64,000 nucleotides of DNA from Dillenia suffruticosa (GCA_033439265.1 JAVTVX010000016.1:12883201-12947200); one strand, 5' to 3'; positions 10,731 through 23,646 are shown, counted from the stretch's first letter. The notes: generated from the sequence alone by a model not told the origin. Program-made: numbers and translations.

Positions 10731-12841
10731 TGTCATGTCTCGATCCTCAGATTGAACATGCGATAACCGCCGTGTTGTCTCGGTACACTGGTAGAATCTC
10801 CCCATATACCGGGACTCCGCAAGGCTAACCAACCGTACAATATCTCTTCCAAATACAATGCACATATACAGGACCTATCCGATTCATCCCAGTAAACACA
10901 TAAGTAGGCGTCGGCATACATTCGGGCGGGGGTTCTTGTACATGCACGCATGCAAAATTGGCCATCCCAACCATTCCAGAGTTCTCAGCACAGATAAAGT
11001 ATTAAAATAAAGGAAGTCCCAAATCATAGTTGCAGGATTTTACTAACACACACCTAAAGAAACGAGTTAGTATCAGTAAAGTCCAAATTATATGAGATGT
11101 ACAGAACTTCATAAAATTGAAAGAAAATAACAAACCCTAACTTTTCAAATCAAATGTCCCATTTAAACCATAAGTTTAACCAAAAATGAGAGTTAAAAAA
11201 AATGAACCAGCTCCGTACAAAATTCAACACAAATTATGTAAGAATTCTATCAATAATTGCTCTTATATATGAAACAAGTATTGATTTAATCCATACCAAA
11301 AGAATTATACGAGTCTTCCCTTCCATGGATTTCCAAAGTAACTAAAATAACCTTATATCACAAAATTACCTACACAAAACAGCAAAAATCCTTTGCAAGT
11401 TTCAATCCCCGTACAACCTCCGCACTAAGTATCTTCTGTAAAATGTGAAAAGAGAGGTGAGTATTGGGGAATACTCAGTGAGTGGAGTGCAATGGTATGA
11501 TTGTGTGATAAATGAGGAGTAAATGTGGGAAAGTCAAAGCATATCTTGTAAACAACACTTTATATGTAAAAGTGTTCTCAATAAATCAAATAGTTCACAA
11601 AGTATGCATCCACATCAATTATTCGTTTAAAAAATCACAAGGGTCCTATCGAAATCACTTCCGCTTTGAGTTTGGCCAAACGCAGACGGAAGCCACCAAG
11701 GGGTTTTTCATTTCAGTATTTCCAAACACTACCCCCTTCCTTGGCATTGGCTCGTACCTCACCGGGGTGCAATCTGGATAGTTCGACGTGACAGAGAAGA
11801 GGCCGCGTACACCCTCTTCCAATAAAACCCCACCCACATCACTCCATCGGGTCGCTCCATGGAGGGAATGACTATAGCCATTACATTCGTGCACCATCAT
11901 TTCACAATCATTCAAATTACAATCATTGTGCCATGTTTCATCAAACAAATTGCGAAATTCATGCTACAAGCATTTACAAATCCAATATCAAATGCAAATG
12001 GCACAAATTCATTGATAATTACTTAGGATGCATTCAAACTTTCATTCCAGATATCCCACAATCACAAATGATTTCATATAAATCATGTAAAGATCACTTA
12101 AAATCATTTATAAAAGAATTTAAAACAGTTTTACTCATTTATAACACAATAGACCATCCACTCACCTCCAGAGAGGATATTTACTCTCTACTTTTCAATC
12201 AAATTCAAATTGATTCCTTTCCGGTCCCCAACAGATTTAACCTAATCAATAATCCACAATTTTAATTCAAATTCCAACGAAATCTATTCTAATCAACCCA
12301 AGTTCCTAATTTCATCCAACACATTTCTTTCTTATTAATCAGCCTAAATTCATATAGAATTTAGACGTAACCCTCGAAATCACATATCAAATTCAGGAAA
12401 ATGCATTCTTCTCAAATTTCACACATTTTCAAAACATATACTAGGCTCTCATTCTAAATTCAGACTAAACTCATTCAATTTTTAAGCAACTTGGAATTAT
12501 CCCACCTAGAGTTTCACATTTCGCAGCCTCAATCGAATGTCTCCTCAGTCCTATTGGTGATCTACAGTGCCTCTTCACCAAAACAAAGTATGGTAAGTTA
12601 GTTCAATCACCTAAAAAAAATTGGAACTCTAGAACTAGGATTTCATAAATCTGTTCTTACTTGCACAAAGATGGATCTGCAGTCGGTCTAGGGTTTCGAA
12701 GGTATGCTATTACTGCCGGCTTGGGGCTTCTGTGAAAGTTGCAGAAGGGTGGCGCTTGCAGGGAGCAACGCGCACAAGCGAGCAAGGGAGAGAGAAGCTG
12801 TCGCGCGTGAGCAAGCAAGGGAGAGACTGTTCGTGCGCACG

Positions 12842-12879
<38 letters not shown>

Positions 12880-13091
12880 GGAGGAGGAAGACTACTGTGT
12901 GCGGCGGAGCTCGCCGATAAGTGAGGGAGGCACAACGGAGGGAGGCGGAGAGTGAGAGAGAGAGAATTCGGAGAGAGAGAATAAGAGGGATTAGGGGTAA
13001 AAGCCCTAATCAAATTAGGGGTGGGGGAGACACGGCGTTTTGGCTTAAAACACTACGTCTCTCCCATTCTATTTTTTTTATAGGTATTACA
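10731..13091 (-). repeat. 3' LTR of element B
   Basis: It starts TGTCATGTCTCG (left) and ends GGTATTACA (right), so the element-orientation termini are TGTAATACC and GACATGACA. It aligns over its whole length with 18222-20655; by eye the differences look dominated by transitions. It contains the LTR stem-loop at 11459-11476 and the GA-rich region at 12750-12960. The Ser/Leu-rich or Arg/Glu-rich open frames there come from the GA repeat and are not genes. Confidence 0.93.
12844..12878. repeat. GA dinucleotide microsatellite in B's 3' LTR
   Basis: This is an uninterrupted GA run of about 17 units. The equivalent position in the other LTR (about 20370-20425) is also GA-rich but interrupted, so the run has expanded or decayed since insertion. 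Confidence 0.85.
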
Positions 13092-13110
13092 ACTCTTAAC
13101 CCCCTAAAAA
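13092..13110 (-). other. Polypurine tract of element B
   Basis: The minus strand reads TTTTTAGGGGGTTAAGAGT directly before the LTR start TGTAATACC. It matches A's PPT at 6320. Confidence 0.8.
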
Positions 13111-13141
13111 CAAATTTCGTCCCCGAAATTCCAAGATATAA

Positions 13142-14673
13142 CTATACATCAAAGTCCTGCGATTGTTGCTTTCGAATTAATTCTTCAGGTTCCCAAATCT
13201 GCTCTTCGACTTGATTATTTCTCCATAGCACCTTAACTATAGGAATCTGCTTATTCCTCAACTGTTTGATTTGCCTATCAATGATCTTCACCGGTTGTAC
13301 CTTGAAGCTCAAATTCTCATTCAATTCCACTGGAGGTGCTTCCAATGTGTGTGAGGGATCCGGTAAATACTTCTTTAACATAGAAACGTGAAAAACCCCA
13401 TGGATCCTTTGTAACTCCGGTGGTAATTCTAGCCGGTACGCCACTTGTCCAATCCTTTCGAGAATTCTGAAGGGACCGATTTAACGAGGATTTAGCTTTC
13501 CCCGTTTCTAAAAACGAATTACGCCCTTCCATGAAGATATCTTCAAAAACACCATATCTCCTTCTTCAAATTCCAAAAGCCTTCTTCTCTTGTCGAGATA
13601 GCTCTTTTGTTGATCTTGAGCTGCCTTCATTCTTTCTCGAATCAATTTCACTTTCTCTTTAGTGTCCTCGATCAGTTCTATACTTTCAATCTTTCTCTCT
13701 CCAACTTCATCCCAACACAAGGGAGTACGATACTTTCTCCCGTAAAGGGCTTCATAGGGGCCATCCTTATACTAGCTCGGTAACTATTGTTGTAGACAAA
13801 TTCAACCAACAAAAGGTGTCTATCCCAAGCACCTTGAAATTCCAAAATGCATGCCCTAAGCATGTCTTCTAATGTTTGGATGGTGCGCTCCGATTGTCCA
13901 TCGGTTTGAGGATGAAAAGTAGTACTGAATTTCAACTTAGTCCCTAAGGACTCTTGCAGCCTTGGCCAGAATCTAGAAGTGAACTGAGGATCACGGCCTG
14001 ATACAATGGATACCGGCACTCCGTGAAGCCTCACGATCTCATCAATGTACAACTTTGCCAGTGTTTCCAAGGAATAAGTGTTTTGAATCGGCAAGAAATG
14101 AGCTGACTTAGTGAGACGGTCTACAATCACCCATATGACATTGTGACTGCTCGGAGTATGTGGCAGTTCCACTATGAAATCCATAGTAATATGTTTCCAT
14201 TTTCATTCGGGAATTGGTAGCAGATGAAGTGTTCTTTTCGGTTTCTTATGTTCAGCCTTAATCTGTTGGCATACAAGACACTTCGCCACAAATTCAACTA
14301 TCTCTCTCTTCATCCCAGACCACCAATATGATTCTTTGATGGTTTGGTACATTTTAGTACTCGCCGGATACATAGCATAGGCCGAGGAATGCACCCTTTC
14401 AAGTATGGCCTTCCGGAGATCTTCATTTTTCGGAATGCACATCCGTTTCCCATACAATATAATTCCATTATCTTGAATCCTGAATTCACTACCTTCCCCT
14501 TTTTGGATTTTCTCAACAATGCCCTTCAACTCATCATCGGTAGCCTGAAGCTCCCGAATGTGATCCAACAACGTGGATCTCACCACAAACTTGGTTAATA
14601 AAGTACCTTGATCATCCTTAGCCAATTCAACTCCAAGTGCTCGGAGTCCAACTAAACAAGAGAGGTCCCTCAA
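13142..14673 (-). pseudogene. Element B integrase with chromodomain-like C-terminus
   Basis: The domain order on the minus strand is as follows. The zinc-binding N-terminal domain is at 14203-14673 (CLVCQQIK); the usual second His is replaced by Tyr in AMYPASTK. The catalytic core is at 13678-14184, with WVIVDRLTKSAHFLP, GRDPQFTSRFW and TDGQSERTIQ giving the D-D-E triad. A basic linker is at 13508-13720. The tail at 13142-13444 (PVKIIDRQIKQLRN, IVKVLWRNNQVEEQIWEPE) is the Tekay-type chromodomain-like module, thought to steer integration to heterochromatin. Frame changes at about 13680 and 13500, and a stop at about 14190, break the gene. It sits between RNase H and the PPT, as expected. Confidence 0.9.
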
Positions 14674-15766
14674 AATGTCGTAGATGAGGATTTGCGGCTT
14701 AAAGCATCAGCTACAACATTCACCTTCCCGGGATGGTAGTCAATCACTAAGTCATAATCCTTGATCAACTCTAACCATATTTTTTGCCTCAAATTGAGCT
14801 CCTTCTGAGTAAGTAAGTATTTGAGACTCATATGGTTAGTAAAGACCTTGCAAGTAACCCCATACAAATAATGCTGTCAAATTTTTAATGCAAACACAAT
14901 GGCAAGTAGCTCTAAATCATGAGTAGGGTAGTTTACTTCGTGCTTCTTCAGTTGGCGAGAAGCGTAGGCAATCACCTTATCACCTTGCATCAGCACGCAC
15001 CCTAATCCTTGCTTGCTAGCATTACTGTACACCACATAATCACCACCGCCACTAGTAGGGAGAGCAAGGATAGGAGCGGAGGTCAATCTTTGCTTAAGCT
15101 CTTGAAAACTACCCTCAGACTTTTCGTCCCACTCGAACTTGACTCCCTTCCGAGTCAAACTTGTTATCAAAGCCGCTATTTTCAAGAATCCTTCTACAAA
15201 TCTCCAATAGTACCCTGCTAATTCAAGGAAACTTCTCACCTTAGTGACATTTTTAGCCTACTCCCACCTTAGAATGACCTCTACCTTCTTTGGATTCAAA
15301 AAAATCCCATCTTTGGAAATCACATTCCCCAAAACTCTTTTAGCCAAAACTCGCATTTTGAGAACTTGGCATACAACTCATTTTCCCTAAGAGTTTGCAA
15401 AATGATTCGAAGATGATCGGAATGCTCTTCATCACTCTTGGAATACACCAAGATGTTATCAATGAATATTATGACAAATTTATCAAGATAGGGATGAAAC
15501 ACTTGATTCATAAGATCCATGAAGGCTGCAGGAGTATTCGTCAACCCGAAGGGCATTACCAAAAATTCATAGTGTCCATACCGCGTCCTAAACACAGTAT
15601 TATGAACATCATCATCCTTTATCTTCAACTGATGATAATCAGATCTCAAGTCGATCTTCAAAAAGACACTTGCACCTTGAAGTTGGTCGAACAAATCATC
15701 AATTCTTGGAAAAGGATACTTGTTCTTGATTGTTGCCTTATTAACCTATCGGTAGTCAATACATAA
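14670..15766 (-). pseudogene. Element B reverse transcriptase (palm) and RNase H
   Basis: The RT palm is at 15320-15694: [30 protein letters not shown], and the active site. That site reads FIDN rather than the FIDD found in elements A, D and E, so the second catalytic Asp is lost (codons near 15447-15474). The connection and RNase H domains follow at 14877-15239 ([39 protein letters not shown]) and 14670-14867 ([26 protein letters not shown]). Stops separate the three blocks. The active-site substitution alone would abolish polymerisation. Confidence 0.9.
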
Positions 15767-16500
15767 TCGAAGGGTTCCGTCTTTCTTCTTCACAAACAGA
15801 ATCGGAGCACCCCATGGCGACGTGCTCGGTCGGATGAACCCTTTCTCTAACAACTCTTGGAGCTGAATTTTCAGTTCTTTCAGCTCTGCGGGTGCCATTC
15901 GATACGGAGGAATAAAAATTGGTGCAGTGTCGGGAATTAGATCTATGGTGAAATCAAATTCCTGGTTTGGTGGCAACCTAGGCAACTCTTCCAGAAAAAC
16001 ATCCGAAAACTCATTTACCACAGGAATATCATTCAGACTAAGGCTTCTCGCCATGGTATCAACACCGTGAGCCAAATAAGCTTCATATCCTTTATGCACT
16101 AATCTCCATGCTTCAAGAGCTGAAATTACACAACTCAGCAACACTCGCTGTTCACCGGTGAATATAAACAAGGGATATCCTAGCTTTCGGAATTCCACCT
16201 CTTTAGTGAAGCAATTCACGGAAGTTTGATGAAGATATAACCAATCCATGCCTAGGATGGCGTCAAAATCTTTCATATCCAATGGAATCAAATCTGTTTC
16301 AAGGATTGTCTCATCAACTTTCATCTCACAAGACTTGTATACTGAATCCCAAGGGGTGATAACCAACAATTCTTCAGCAAATGGGACTAATGGCCTATTA
16401 GAATGTCTAGCAAACTCTGAGCTCATAAATGAATTACTAGACCCTGTATCTATGAACACATGTGCATCAACATCAAAAATTTTCGTCGTACCTATAAATA
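15746..16500 (-). pseudogene. Element B aspartic protease, linker and RT N-terminus
   Basis: A 237-residue open frame (15746-16459) starts inside the protease active site ([11 protein letters not shown]), passes the ILGMDWL motif and the linker ([14 protein letters not shown]), and enters RT ([39 protein letters not shown]). It ends at a stop where the RT motif continues in the next block. This is the longest uninterrupted coding stretch in the window. The start shown is the first Met of the open frame, not a true initiator: in the family the protease is released from Gag-Pol. Confidence 0.9.
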
Positions 16501-16590
16501 TAACACAAACAAAATTGTATCATCTACATACCTTAATTCATAATCACAAACCATCAGATCAAAATCATTTTCAAATTCAGAACCTATAAT

Positions 16591-17950
16591 TCAATAAAGA
16601 TTACCTGTGACTACGTCAGGATTGACTTGGGCCTCTTCATTAGTCATGGCGTAGATTCGGGTCTGGGTTCTTGGTTGAGGGCATTGTGTAGGGGCAACTA
16701 CAACATTACTTCCCGTGCTTGTTCTCGGTGCATTGCTAGTAGAAGGTGTAGGAGCAATTGTCGAATCTCTTCTAGAACTGCTCGAGGGATCTCGAACTTG
16801 TCGGCTTCTTTGTCCTTCTACATTCAACTCTGGACAAGAGTGTCGAAAGTGACCTTTCTTCCCACAGTGATAGCATTTTTTGGGTTCCCTACATGGATCC
16901 GGATGACGGCCCTTGCAATTCTGGCAAATTTATCCTTTGCCACCCCTAGACCCTACACCCATACTAACAGTTCTGTTAAGAGTACTCGACCTATAAGTCG
17001 ATTGACTTTGAGAAAAGCCTACCGACCCTAAAAGGATCCACCGTTATAAAAGCCAGTGCCTCAACTCTTTTTAAAACCTTGACTTTGACTGGAGCCAGTC
17101 TTTTCCTCTTCCCATGGTGCTCCCTAACTTTGCTTCTCTCCATCACCATTTTCTCGGCTCTCAAAGCAAGTCCCTAATGTCTCGAAAGTTATGCCCCTTG
17201 GTGATTGACATTCTCTCTCATATACTCAAATTCAGCCCTAACTCAAACTTTAAATGCAGAGACTCCTCGGAGTTCACAAACTCCAAAACATAAGTGGCAA
17301 GTTCTCTCAGCTTTGTCTCATACTCAGATACTATCTTGTTTCCTTGAGCTAACTTGAAAAATTCCTCTCTTTTTTTTATCCCGATAGAATCGAGTGTATT
17401 ATTCCTCCTCGAAGGTCTTAAGGAATTCTGTCCAAGTAGGAGGAACATGAGCTCTTCCCTTCACATTCTCCCACCATGTTCTTGCACCTTTATCCAACAG
17501 TTTCATCGCCACCCATAATTTCATTTCATCGCTTAATCTCATGTCGGAGACGATCTCTTGAATGTGGCCAATCCGTTCCTTGGCCACTGTAGCATCAGAA
17601 GTGCCCACAAATATTTCACACCCTAGTTGTCTTGCTTCTTTTAACAACTTTGACAGTTCTATAGTAGGGCGATCGGTTGTTGTATCAACCGGAGGAGGGG
17701 GTGCTACTGGTGTACTAGACGTAACAACTGGCACTGAAAGAGTAGTCGGTGGAGGAGCTGAAGTCGCATGTGGAGCTTGGTACTGCGCTCCGAAAGTACT
17801 CTACCACTCCATTACTTGCTGAAGATCAGCAGTAGGAGGAGCCGAAATCCCAATAGGAGGAGCCGGGTGTATAGGCACTGAAGGAGGAAGAGCATGCGAG
17901 GATGACTCATCCTCATGCTCCGGTGGAGGAATCTCATTCACATTCCTCAT
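16591..17950 (-). pseudogene. Element B gag
   Basis: Read from 17950: a Pro-rich N-terminus with His/Glu-rich PPEHEDESSSHALPPS, then the capsid domain at 17399-17734 (ARQLGCEIFVGT, MRLSDEMKLWVAMKLLDKGARTWW) and 17218-17448 (FFKLAQGNKIVSEYETKLRELATYV). A zinc knuckle (CYHCGKKGHFRHSC-like) lies near 16835-16875, then a Ser/Thr/Pro-rich C-terminus at 16591-16827. The family's initiator at about 17968 has become ATA, leaving the in-frame Met at 17950 as the first candidate. Frameshifts near 17395, 17200 and 16930 break the frame. There is no insertion, unlike A's gag. Confidence 0.88.
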
Positions 17951-18197
17951 TCTCCTTCGTGGAGGTATAGTGATTTACACAACAAGAAGTTACAATTAAA
18001 TCAAGGAGTTAAGCGAAGGCTAATACTTAACCCCCTAAAAAGAATGTTTATAATTTACTAAAAAATCCAGGGAAGACTTTGTATATTCTCCGGATACTCT
18101 TAAAAGATTTCAAAGTCAAAAAAAAACTTTCGGAATATTTGGAAACAATTTCAAAACATTTCAAAACCATCAACCTTTTAAACATTTAAAATCATGA

Positions 18198-18221
18198 ACC
18201 TGACTCTGATACTAATAAAGC
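18198..18221 (-). other. Primer-binding site of element B
   Basis: The minus strand reads TAGTATCAGAGTCAG (18200-18214), seven bases inside the 5' LTR end. It resembles the initiator-Met tRNA complement TGGTATCAGAGC used by most plant LTR elements, with one mismatch in the first bases. Confidence 0.7.
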
Positions 18222-20655
18222 TATCATGCCCCGATCCACAGATCGACCACGCGACAACCACCGTGTTATCTCAGTACACGGGTAGAACCTCCCCATATAC
18301 CGAGACTCCACAAGGCTAACCAACTGTACAATATCTCTTCCAAATACAATGCACATATAAAGGACCCATCCGGTCCATCCCAATACACACACAAGCAGGC
18401 ATCGGCACACATTCGGGCAGGGGTTCCTGTAGATGCATGCATGCAAAATTGGTCATCCCAACCATTCCAAAATTCTCAGCACAAATAAAGCATTAAAACA
18501 AAAGAAATCTCAAATCATAGTTGCAGGATTTTACTAACACGCGCCTGAAAAAACGAGTTAATATCAGTAAAGTCCAAACAATATAAGATGTACAAAACTT
18601 CATAAAATTGAAAGAAAATAACGATCCCCAACTTTTCAAATCAAATGTCCCATTTAAACCATAAGTTTAACCAAAAATGAGAGTTAAAAAAATGAACCAG
18701 TTCCGTACAAAATCCAACACAAACTATGTAAGGATTCCATCAATACTTGCTCCTATATATGAAACAAGTATTGATTTAATCCATGCCAAAAGAATTATAT
18801 GAGTTTTCCCTTCCATGGATTTCCAAAGTAACTAAAATAACCTTACATCACTAAATTACCTACACAAAACAGCAAAAATCCTTCGCAAGTTTCAATCCCC
18901 GTGCAGTCTCCGCACTAAGTATCCTCTGTAAAATATGAAAAGAGGGGTGAGTATTGGGGAATACTTAGTGAGTGGAGTGCAATAGTATGATTGTGTGATA
19001 AATGAGGAGTAAATATGAAAAAATCAAAACATATCTTGTAAATAACACTTTATATATAAAAGCGTTCTCAATAAATCAAATAGTTCACAAAGTATGCATC
19101 CACATTAATTATTCCTTTAGAAAATCACAAGGGTCCCATCGAAATCACTTCTGTTTTGAGTTTGGCCGAATCCAGACAGAAGCCCACCAAGGGGTTTTCC
19201 ATTTCAATATTTCCAAACACTACCCCCTTCCTCGACGTTGGCTCGTACCTCACCAGGATGCAATCTAGATAGTCCGACGTGGCAGAAAAGAGACCGCGTA
19301 CACCTCTCTCGCAATAAAACCCCACCCATGTCACCCCATCCAGTCGCTCCTTGGAGGGAATGACTATAGCCATTACACTCATGCACCATCATTTCACAAT
19401 CATTCAAATTACAGTCAATATGTCATATTTCATCAAACAAATTCCGAAATTCATGCTATAAGCATTTACAAATCCAATATCAAATGTAAATGGCACAGAT
19501 TCATTGATAATTACTTAGGATGTATTCGTAATTCAAACTTCCATTCCAGACATCCCACAATCACAAATGATTTCATATAAATCATGTAAAGATCATTCAA
19601 AATCATTTATAAAATAATTTAAAATAGTTTTACTCATTTATAACATAACGGACCATCTACTGACCTACAGAGAGGGTATTCACTCTCTACTTTTCAATCA
19701 AATTCGAATTGATTCCTTTCTAGCCCCCAACAGATTTAACCCAATCAATAATCCACAATTTCAATTCAAATTCTAAGGAAATCTATTTTAATCAACTCAA
19801 CAAGTTCCTAATTTCATCCAACACATTTCTTTCATATTAATTAGCCTAAATTCACATAGAATTTAGACGTAACCCTCGAAATCACATATCAAATTTAGGA
19901 AAATGCATTCTCTTCAAATTCTATACATTTTCAGAACATATACTAGGCTCTTATTCTAAATTTAGACTAAACTCATTCAATTTTCGAAGCAACTTGAATT
20001 TTCTCACCTAGGGTTTCACATTTCGTAGCCTCATTCGAAGGACTCCTCAATCCTACTGGTGATCTGCAGTGCCTCTTCACCAAAACAAAGTATGGTAAGT
20101 TCAATTACCTAAAAAAAAATTGGAACCCTAGAACTAGGATTTCATAAATCCGTTCTTACCTGCACAAAGATGGATCTGCAGTCGGTCTAGGGTTTCGAAG
20201 GTATGCTACTACTGCCCGCTTGGGGCTTCTATGAAGGTTGCAGAAGGGTGGCGCACGCAGGGAGTAGCACGTGTGAGCGAGCAAGGGAGAGAGAAGCTGT
20301 CGCGCGGGAGCGAGCAAGGGAGAGAGAAGTTGTCATGTGCGAGCGAGCAAGGGAGAGACTGTTCATGCACGAGAGAGAGAGAGCAGAGCGCGAAACAGAA
20401 AGAGAGAGAGAGAGAGGGAGAGATGAAGGAGGAAGACTGTTGTGTACGGCGGAGCTCACCGATGAGTGAGGGAGGCAAGACGGAGGGAGGCGGAGAGTGA
20501 GAGAGAATTGGGAAATAGAGGGAGAGAGAATCGGGAGAGAGAGAATGAGAGGGATTATGGCTGAAAGCCCTAATCAAATTGGGGGTGGGGGAGATGCGGC
20601 GTTTTGGCTTAAAATGTTGTGTCTCTCCCTCTCTATTTTTTTTATAGGTATTACA
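18222..20655 (-). repeat. 5' LTR of element B
   Basis: It is the partner of 10731-13091. Its left terminus reads TATCATGCCCCG, where the other copy has TGTCATGTCTCG, so the terminal dinucleotide is mutated. The right terminus GGTATTACA is intact and followed by the CCTAT duplication. It contains the LTR stem-loop at 18949-18966 and a GA-rich tract at 20370-20425. Confidence 0.93.
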
Positions 20656-21238
20656 CCTATAGAACCATGTGTAATATTTCTCCTCAAGAGCTCTGAAGAA
20701 CTCCCCATGTAGGTGGTGTAGTTACTGTAGCTTTCATACTTTCCCACCAAGTTCTAGCACTCTTATCCAATAATTTTACTGCAACCCACAACTTCGTCTC
20801 ATCATCTAACCTCATGTCATTAACAATCTCTTGAATTTGACAAATCCATTCCTTGGCCACCAAAGTATCACACGTGTCGAAAAATGTCTCACACCCTAAT
20901 TGCCTTACCTCCTTTATCAACTTAGATAACTTTATGGTAGGGTGATCGGTCGTTTAGCAACCGGAGGGGGTACCATTGGAATACTTGGTGCAATAGCTGA
21001 CATAAGAGGATGAACTGACAGAGGCGCTAATGATTGAGGCGGAGCTTGGTATTGTGCTCCAAAAAGTGCTCCACTACTCCATTACTTGCTGGAGGGCAGT
21101 TATAGGGGGTGCATGAATCCCGGTTGAAGGAGCCGGGTGTGTGAACGCTGATGGAGGTAAAGCATGTGAGGACGACTCATCCTCGTACTCTTGGGGAGGA
21201 ATTTCGTTTACACTCTTCATCCTTCTACGTGAAGGCAT
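20656..21238 (-). pseudogene. Element A gag, N-terminal half (upstream of insertion B)
   Basis: The start codon is at 21236-21238, followed by a basic SRRRMK-like beginning and an acidic/Pro-rich stretch like B's gag. The open frame at 20684-20920 is the capsid part (QLGCETFFDTCDTLVAKEW, MRLDDETKLWVAVKLLDKSARTWWESMK). A two-base loss shortly before the junction shifts the frame, and stops occur at about 21080 and 20955. The gene ends at 20660, where B begins, and continues at 10730. Confidence 0.85.
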
Positions 21239-21461
21239 GGCTATCTATAAGGGAAAAGCTATATTTAGCAAACATAATTAAGAGAAGAACTAATAACTTA
21301 ACCTCCTATAATTCCCTAAGAATCTATGGAAAGTTTTGTACATTCTTTGAAAAATATTTTTAAAATCTGAATTTTCAAAAGAAAACTGTTTTTAAAACAT
21401 TTGAAAAATCATTGAGAACATTTGGAGACATTTCAAATCTTTAAACATTTAAAAAAATCAA

Positions 21462-21485
21462 CCCGGTCTATGAAACCAATAAAGT
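21462..21485 (-). other. Primer-binding site of element A
   Basis: The minus strand reads TTGGTTTCATAGACC (21465-21479), six bases inside the LTR. It is a degenerate version of the initiator-Met tRNA complement seen more clearly in D and B. Confidence 0.55.
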
Positions 21486-23646
21486 TGTCACGCCCCAACC
21501 TACAACCACCGCATTATCTGGGCATACGAGCAGAATCTCTCCATATACCCGGATAATGCAATGCATTCCACTTGGTCAACCTGTTAAAAAAAAACAAAAA
21601 AAAAAAACAAAAACTCAACAATATATAAAAGACAATCCCACTCCATTTTATCACAAGATATGCATAAGGTCATCCCCGCCAATCAAAATCAAATGCATGC
21701 ATAAGGCCATCTCAAAGAATTTTTAATAAAGTTTTCACAAATTCCAAATGTCTCAAAATTCACAATAAAGTTCAAATGTCCCAATGAAGCCATAAGTTTT
21801 GCAAAAGACAAATATAAGCAAAAATTTATAAAGTTCCATAAAAAATGAAATAAGGATTTTATCAATACTTGCTCCAAAGAAAATAAAGCAAGTATCGATT
21901 ACATTCAAATCCAAAATGAAGAGTACAAAGCTTCCTTCCGCGGATCATACCACATCAACTCAAAAATAATATCTACATCATCAATACCTATTGTAATTTA
22001 GCAAAAAGGTATCTTCAACTGGCTCCAATGACATCTCTCACCTAAGTTTCCTCTGAAAGAATATAGAATAGAGGGGTGAGTATGAGAATACTCAGTGAGT
22101 GGAGTGTAATGGCATGATTGTGTCAATAAATGAGGGGTGAATGTAGCAAAGTCAAAACATATTTCATAAACAACTCTTTGGATATAAAATAGTCTCAACA
22201 TTCAGAATAATTCAAACAAACATATATCCATAAATTTCAATCTTTTCAAAATCATGAGGTCTTTCTAAGAAATCACTCTCGTCCTAGGTTTGGCCAAACC
22301 TAGGCGAAAGCCCACCAAAACGTTTTCAATCCATTTGTTTCGTAACACTAGTTCTCCCTTCCTTAGCATTGACTCGTATCTCACCGGGATACATCCAAAT
22401 ATAGCACGATTTTAGTAGAGGGAGTCATGTCGACCTCCCCCGCTCATCTAACCCTAATCACGATACCCCATCGGGTCGCTCCGTGAGGGAATGACAAGTC
22501 ATTTACCACGTACACCATCCTTTCACAAATATTCAAATCATATTCTGTGTGCCAAGTTTCAACAAACAATTCTCAAAATCAAACCAAAGTATTCATGAAT
22601 CAAATATCCAACAACATATGATATACATTTATTTATAAATACAATAGATGCATATGTGATTCAAATTTTCATTTCAAAAATCTCACAATCACAAAAATTT
22701 AAATAAAAGATATAAAATCATTCAATATCTTTTATTAAAAAATTAAAAACAATTTGCTCATTTAAAGGCACAACAAACCATCTACTTATCTTTTGGGAGG
22801 GTAATCACTCCCAAAATTCCCAACTAAATGAGATTTATCCCTTCTTCAACTCTCTCAATGCCTTAATCTAATTTATTGGTTATAATTAAATTATTGAATC
22901 ACATACCAATAGTAGAGCAATCATTTTTCCTTAATATTTTCACAATTCTAGTTTTCTAATAAATTTTTCAATCTGCGTAGTCATGGAGAAATGACTATAA
23001 CTTTCACTACACTTATCCAAATCACATGATTCTTATCTTGAATTAAAGATAAGATATAGATCTACAACGTTCTTGTTCAGAACTTAGCCTAATTCAACCT
23101 CGAAGGCATCTCAAAATTGAAGGAAAGACAAGCAGATGCAGCAAGACAGACAGAACATTTTCTGTACATGAAACTCTTTGAAAAATCATAACAAATTTGG
23201 TTTTTATCCAATTTTGACAAATCATATCTCATTTTCAAGACATTGAAGTCTACTTTCATATGCAAAAAGTCTCATGTAATTTGTTTTTGTGCAAAGAAAG
23301 TTATGAGAAAAAGATCACAATATACTCATTATACAAAATCATGAATTTTAACCCAACATGAAGCTTTACATTCTAATCTAGTAACTCCTCCTCACATTCA
23401 ATATAGGCCTAGAATCAAGTAACAATTTTCATTCATCCATTGTCCAAATCCCAACATTTTATAAACTCTAATTTTAGACCACATTACTCCGAATCCAAAT
23501 AAATCCCAAGATCCATTTCAACCACAATCAATATCAAGACCGAACGAGCTTGTATGCACCTAGGAATCCCAACCCTTGGTCCGACAAAGAGAGATATGTG
23601 AGTTTAGGTGAGGAGAGAGCAAGAGGGAGAGACAAGAGAGAAATCG

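Larger units (their letters stand above)
10731..20655 (-). mobile_element. Complete Ty3/gypsy chromovirus B (Tekay/Del-like) nested in A's gag
   Basis: B is 9925 bp. It has two LTRs (10731-13091, 2361 bp; 18222-20655, 2434 bp), a 5130-bp internal region with PBS, gag, protease, RT/RNase H, integrase and chromodomain-like tail in the usual order, and a PPT. It is flanked by the perfect 5-bp duplication CCTAT (10726-10730 and 20656-20660). Both LTRs end with GGTATTACA on the right. A's gag reading resumes across the insertion. B's own genes carry scattered stops and a lost gag start, so it is a structurally complete but dead copy. Confidence 0.95.

Noticed and set aside
12657..13013. Long open frames on both strands over the GA-rich LTR of B (also 20203-20577)
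   Set aside because: They are Ser/Leu-rich or Arg/Glu-rich translations of a GA/CT repeat within an LTR, lie across known LTR sequence, and lack any domain.
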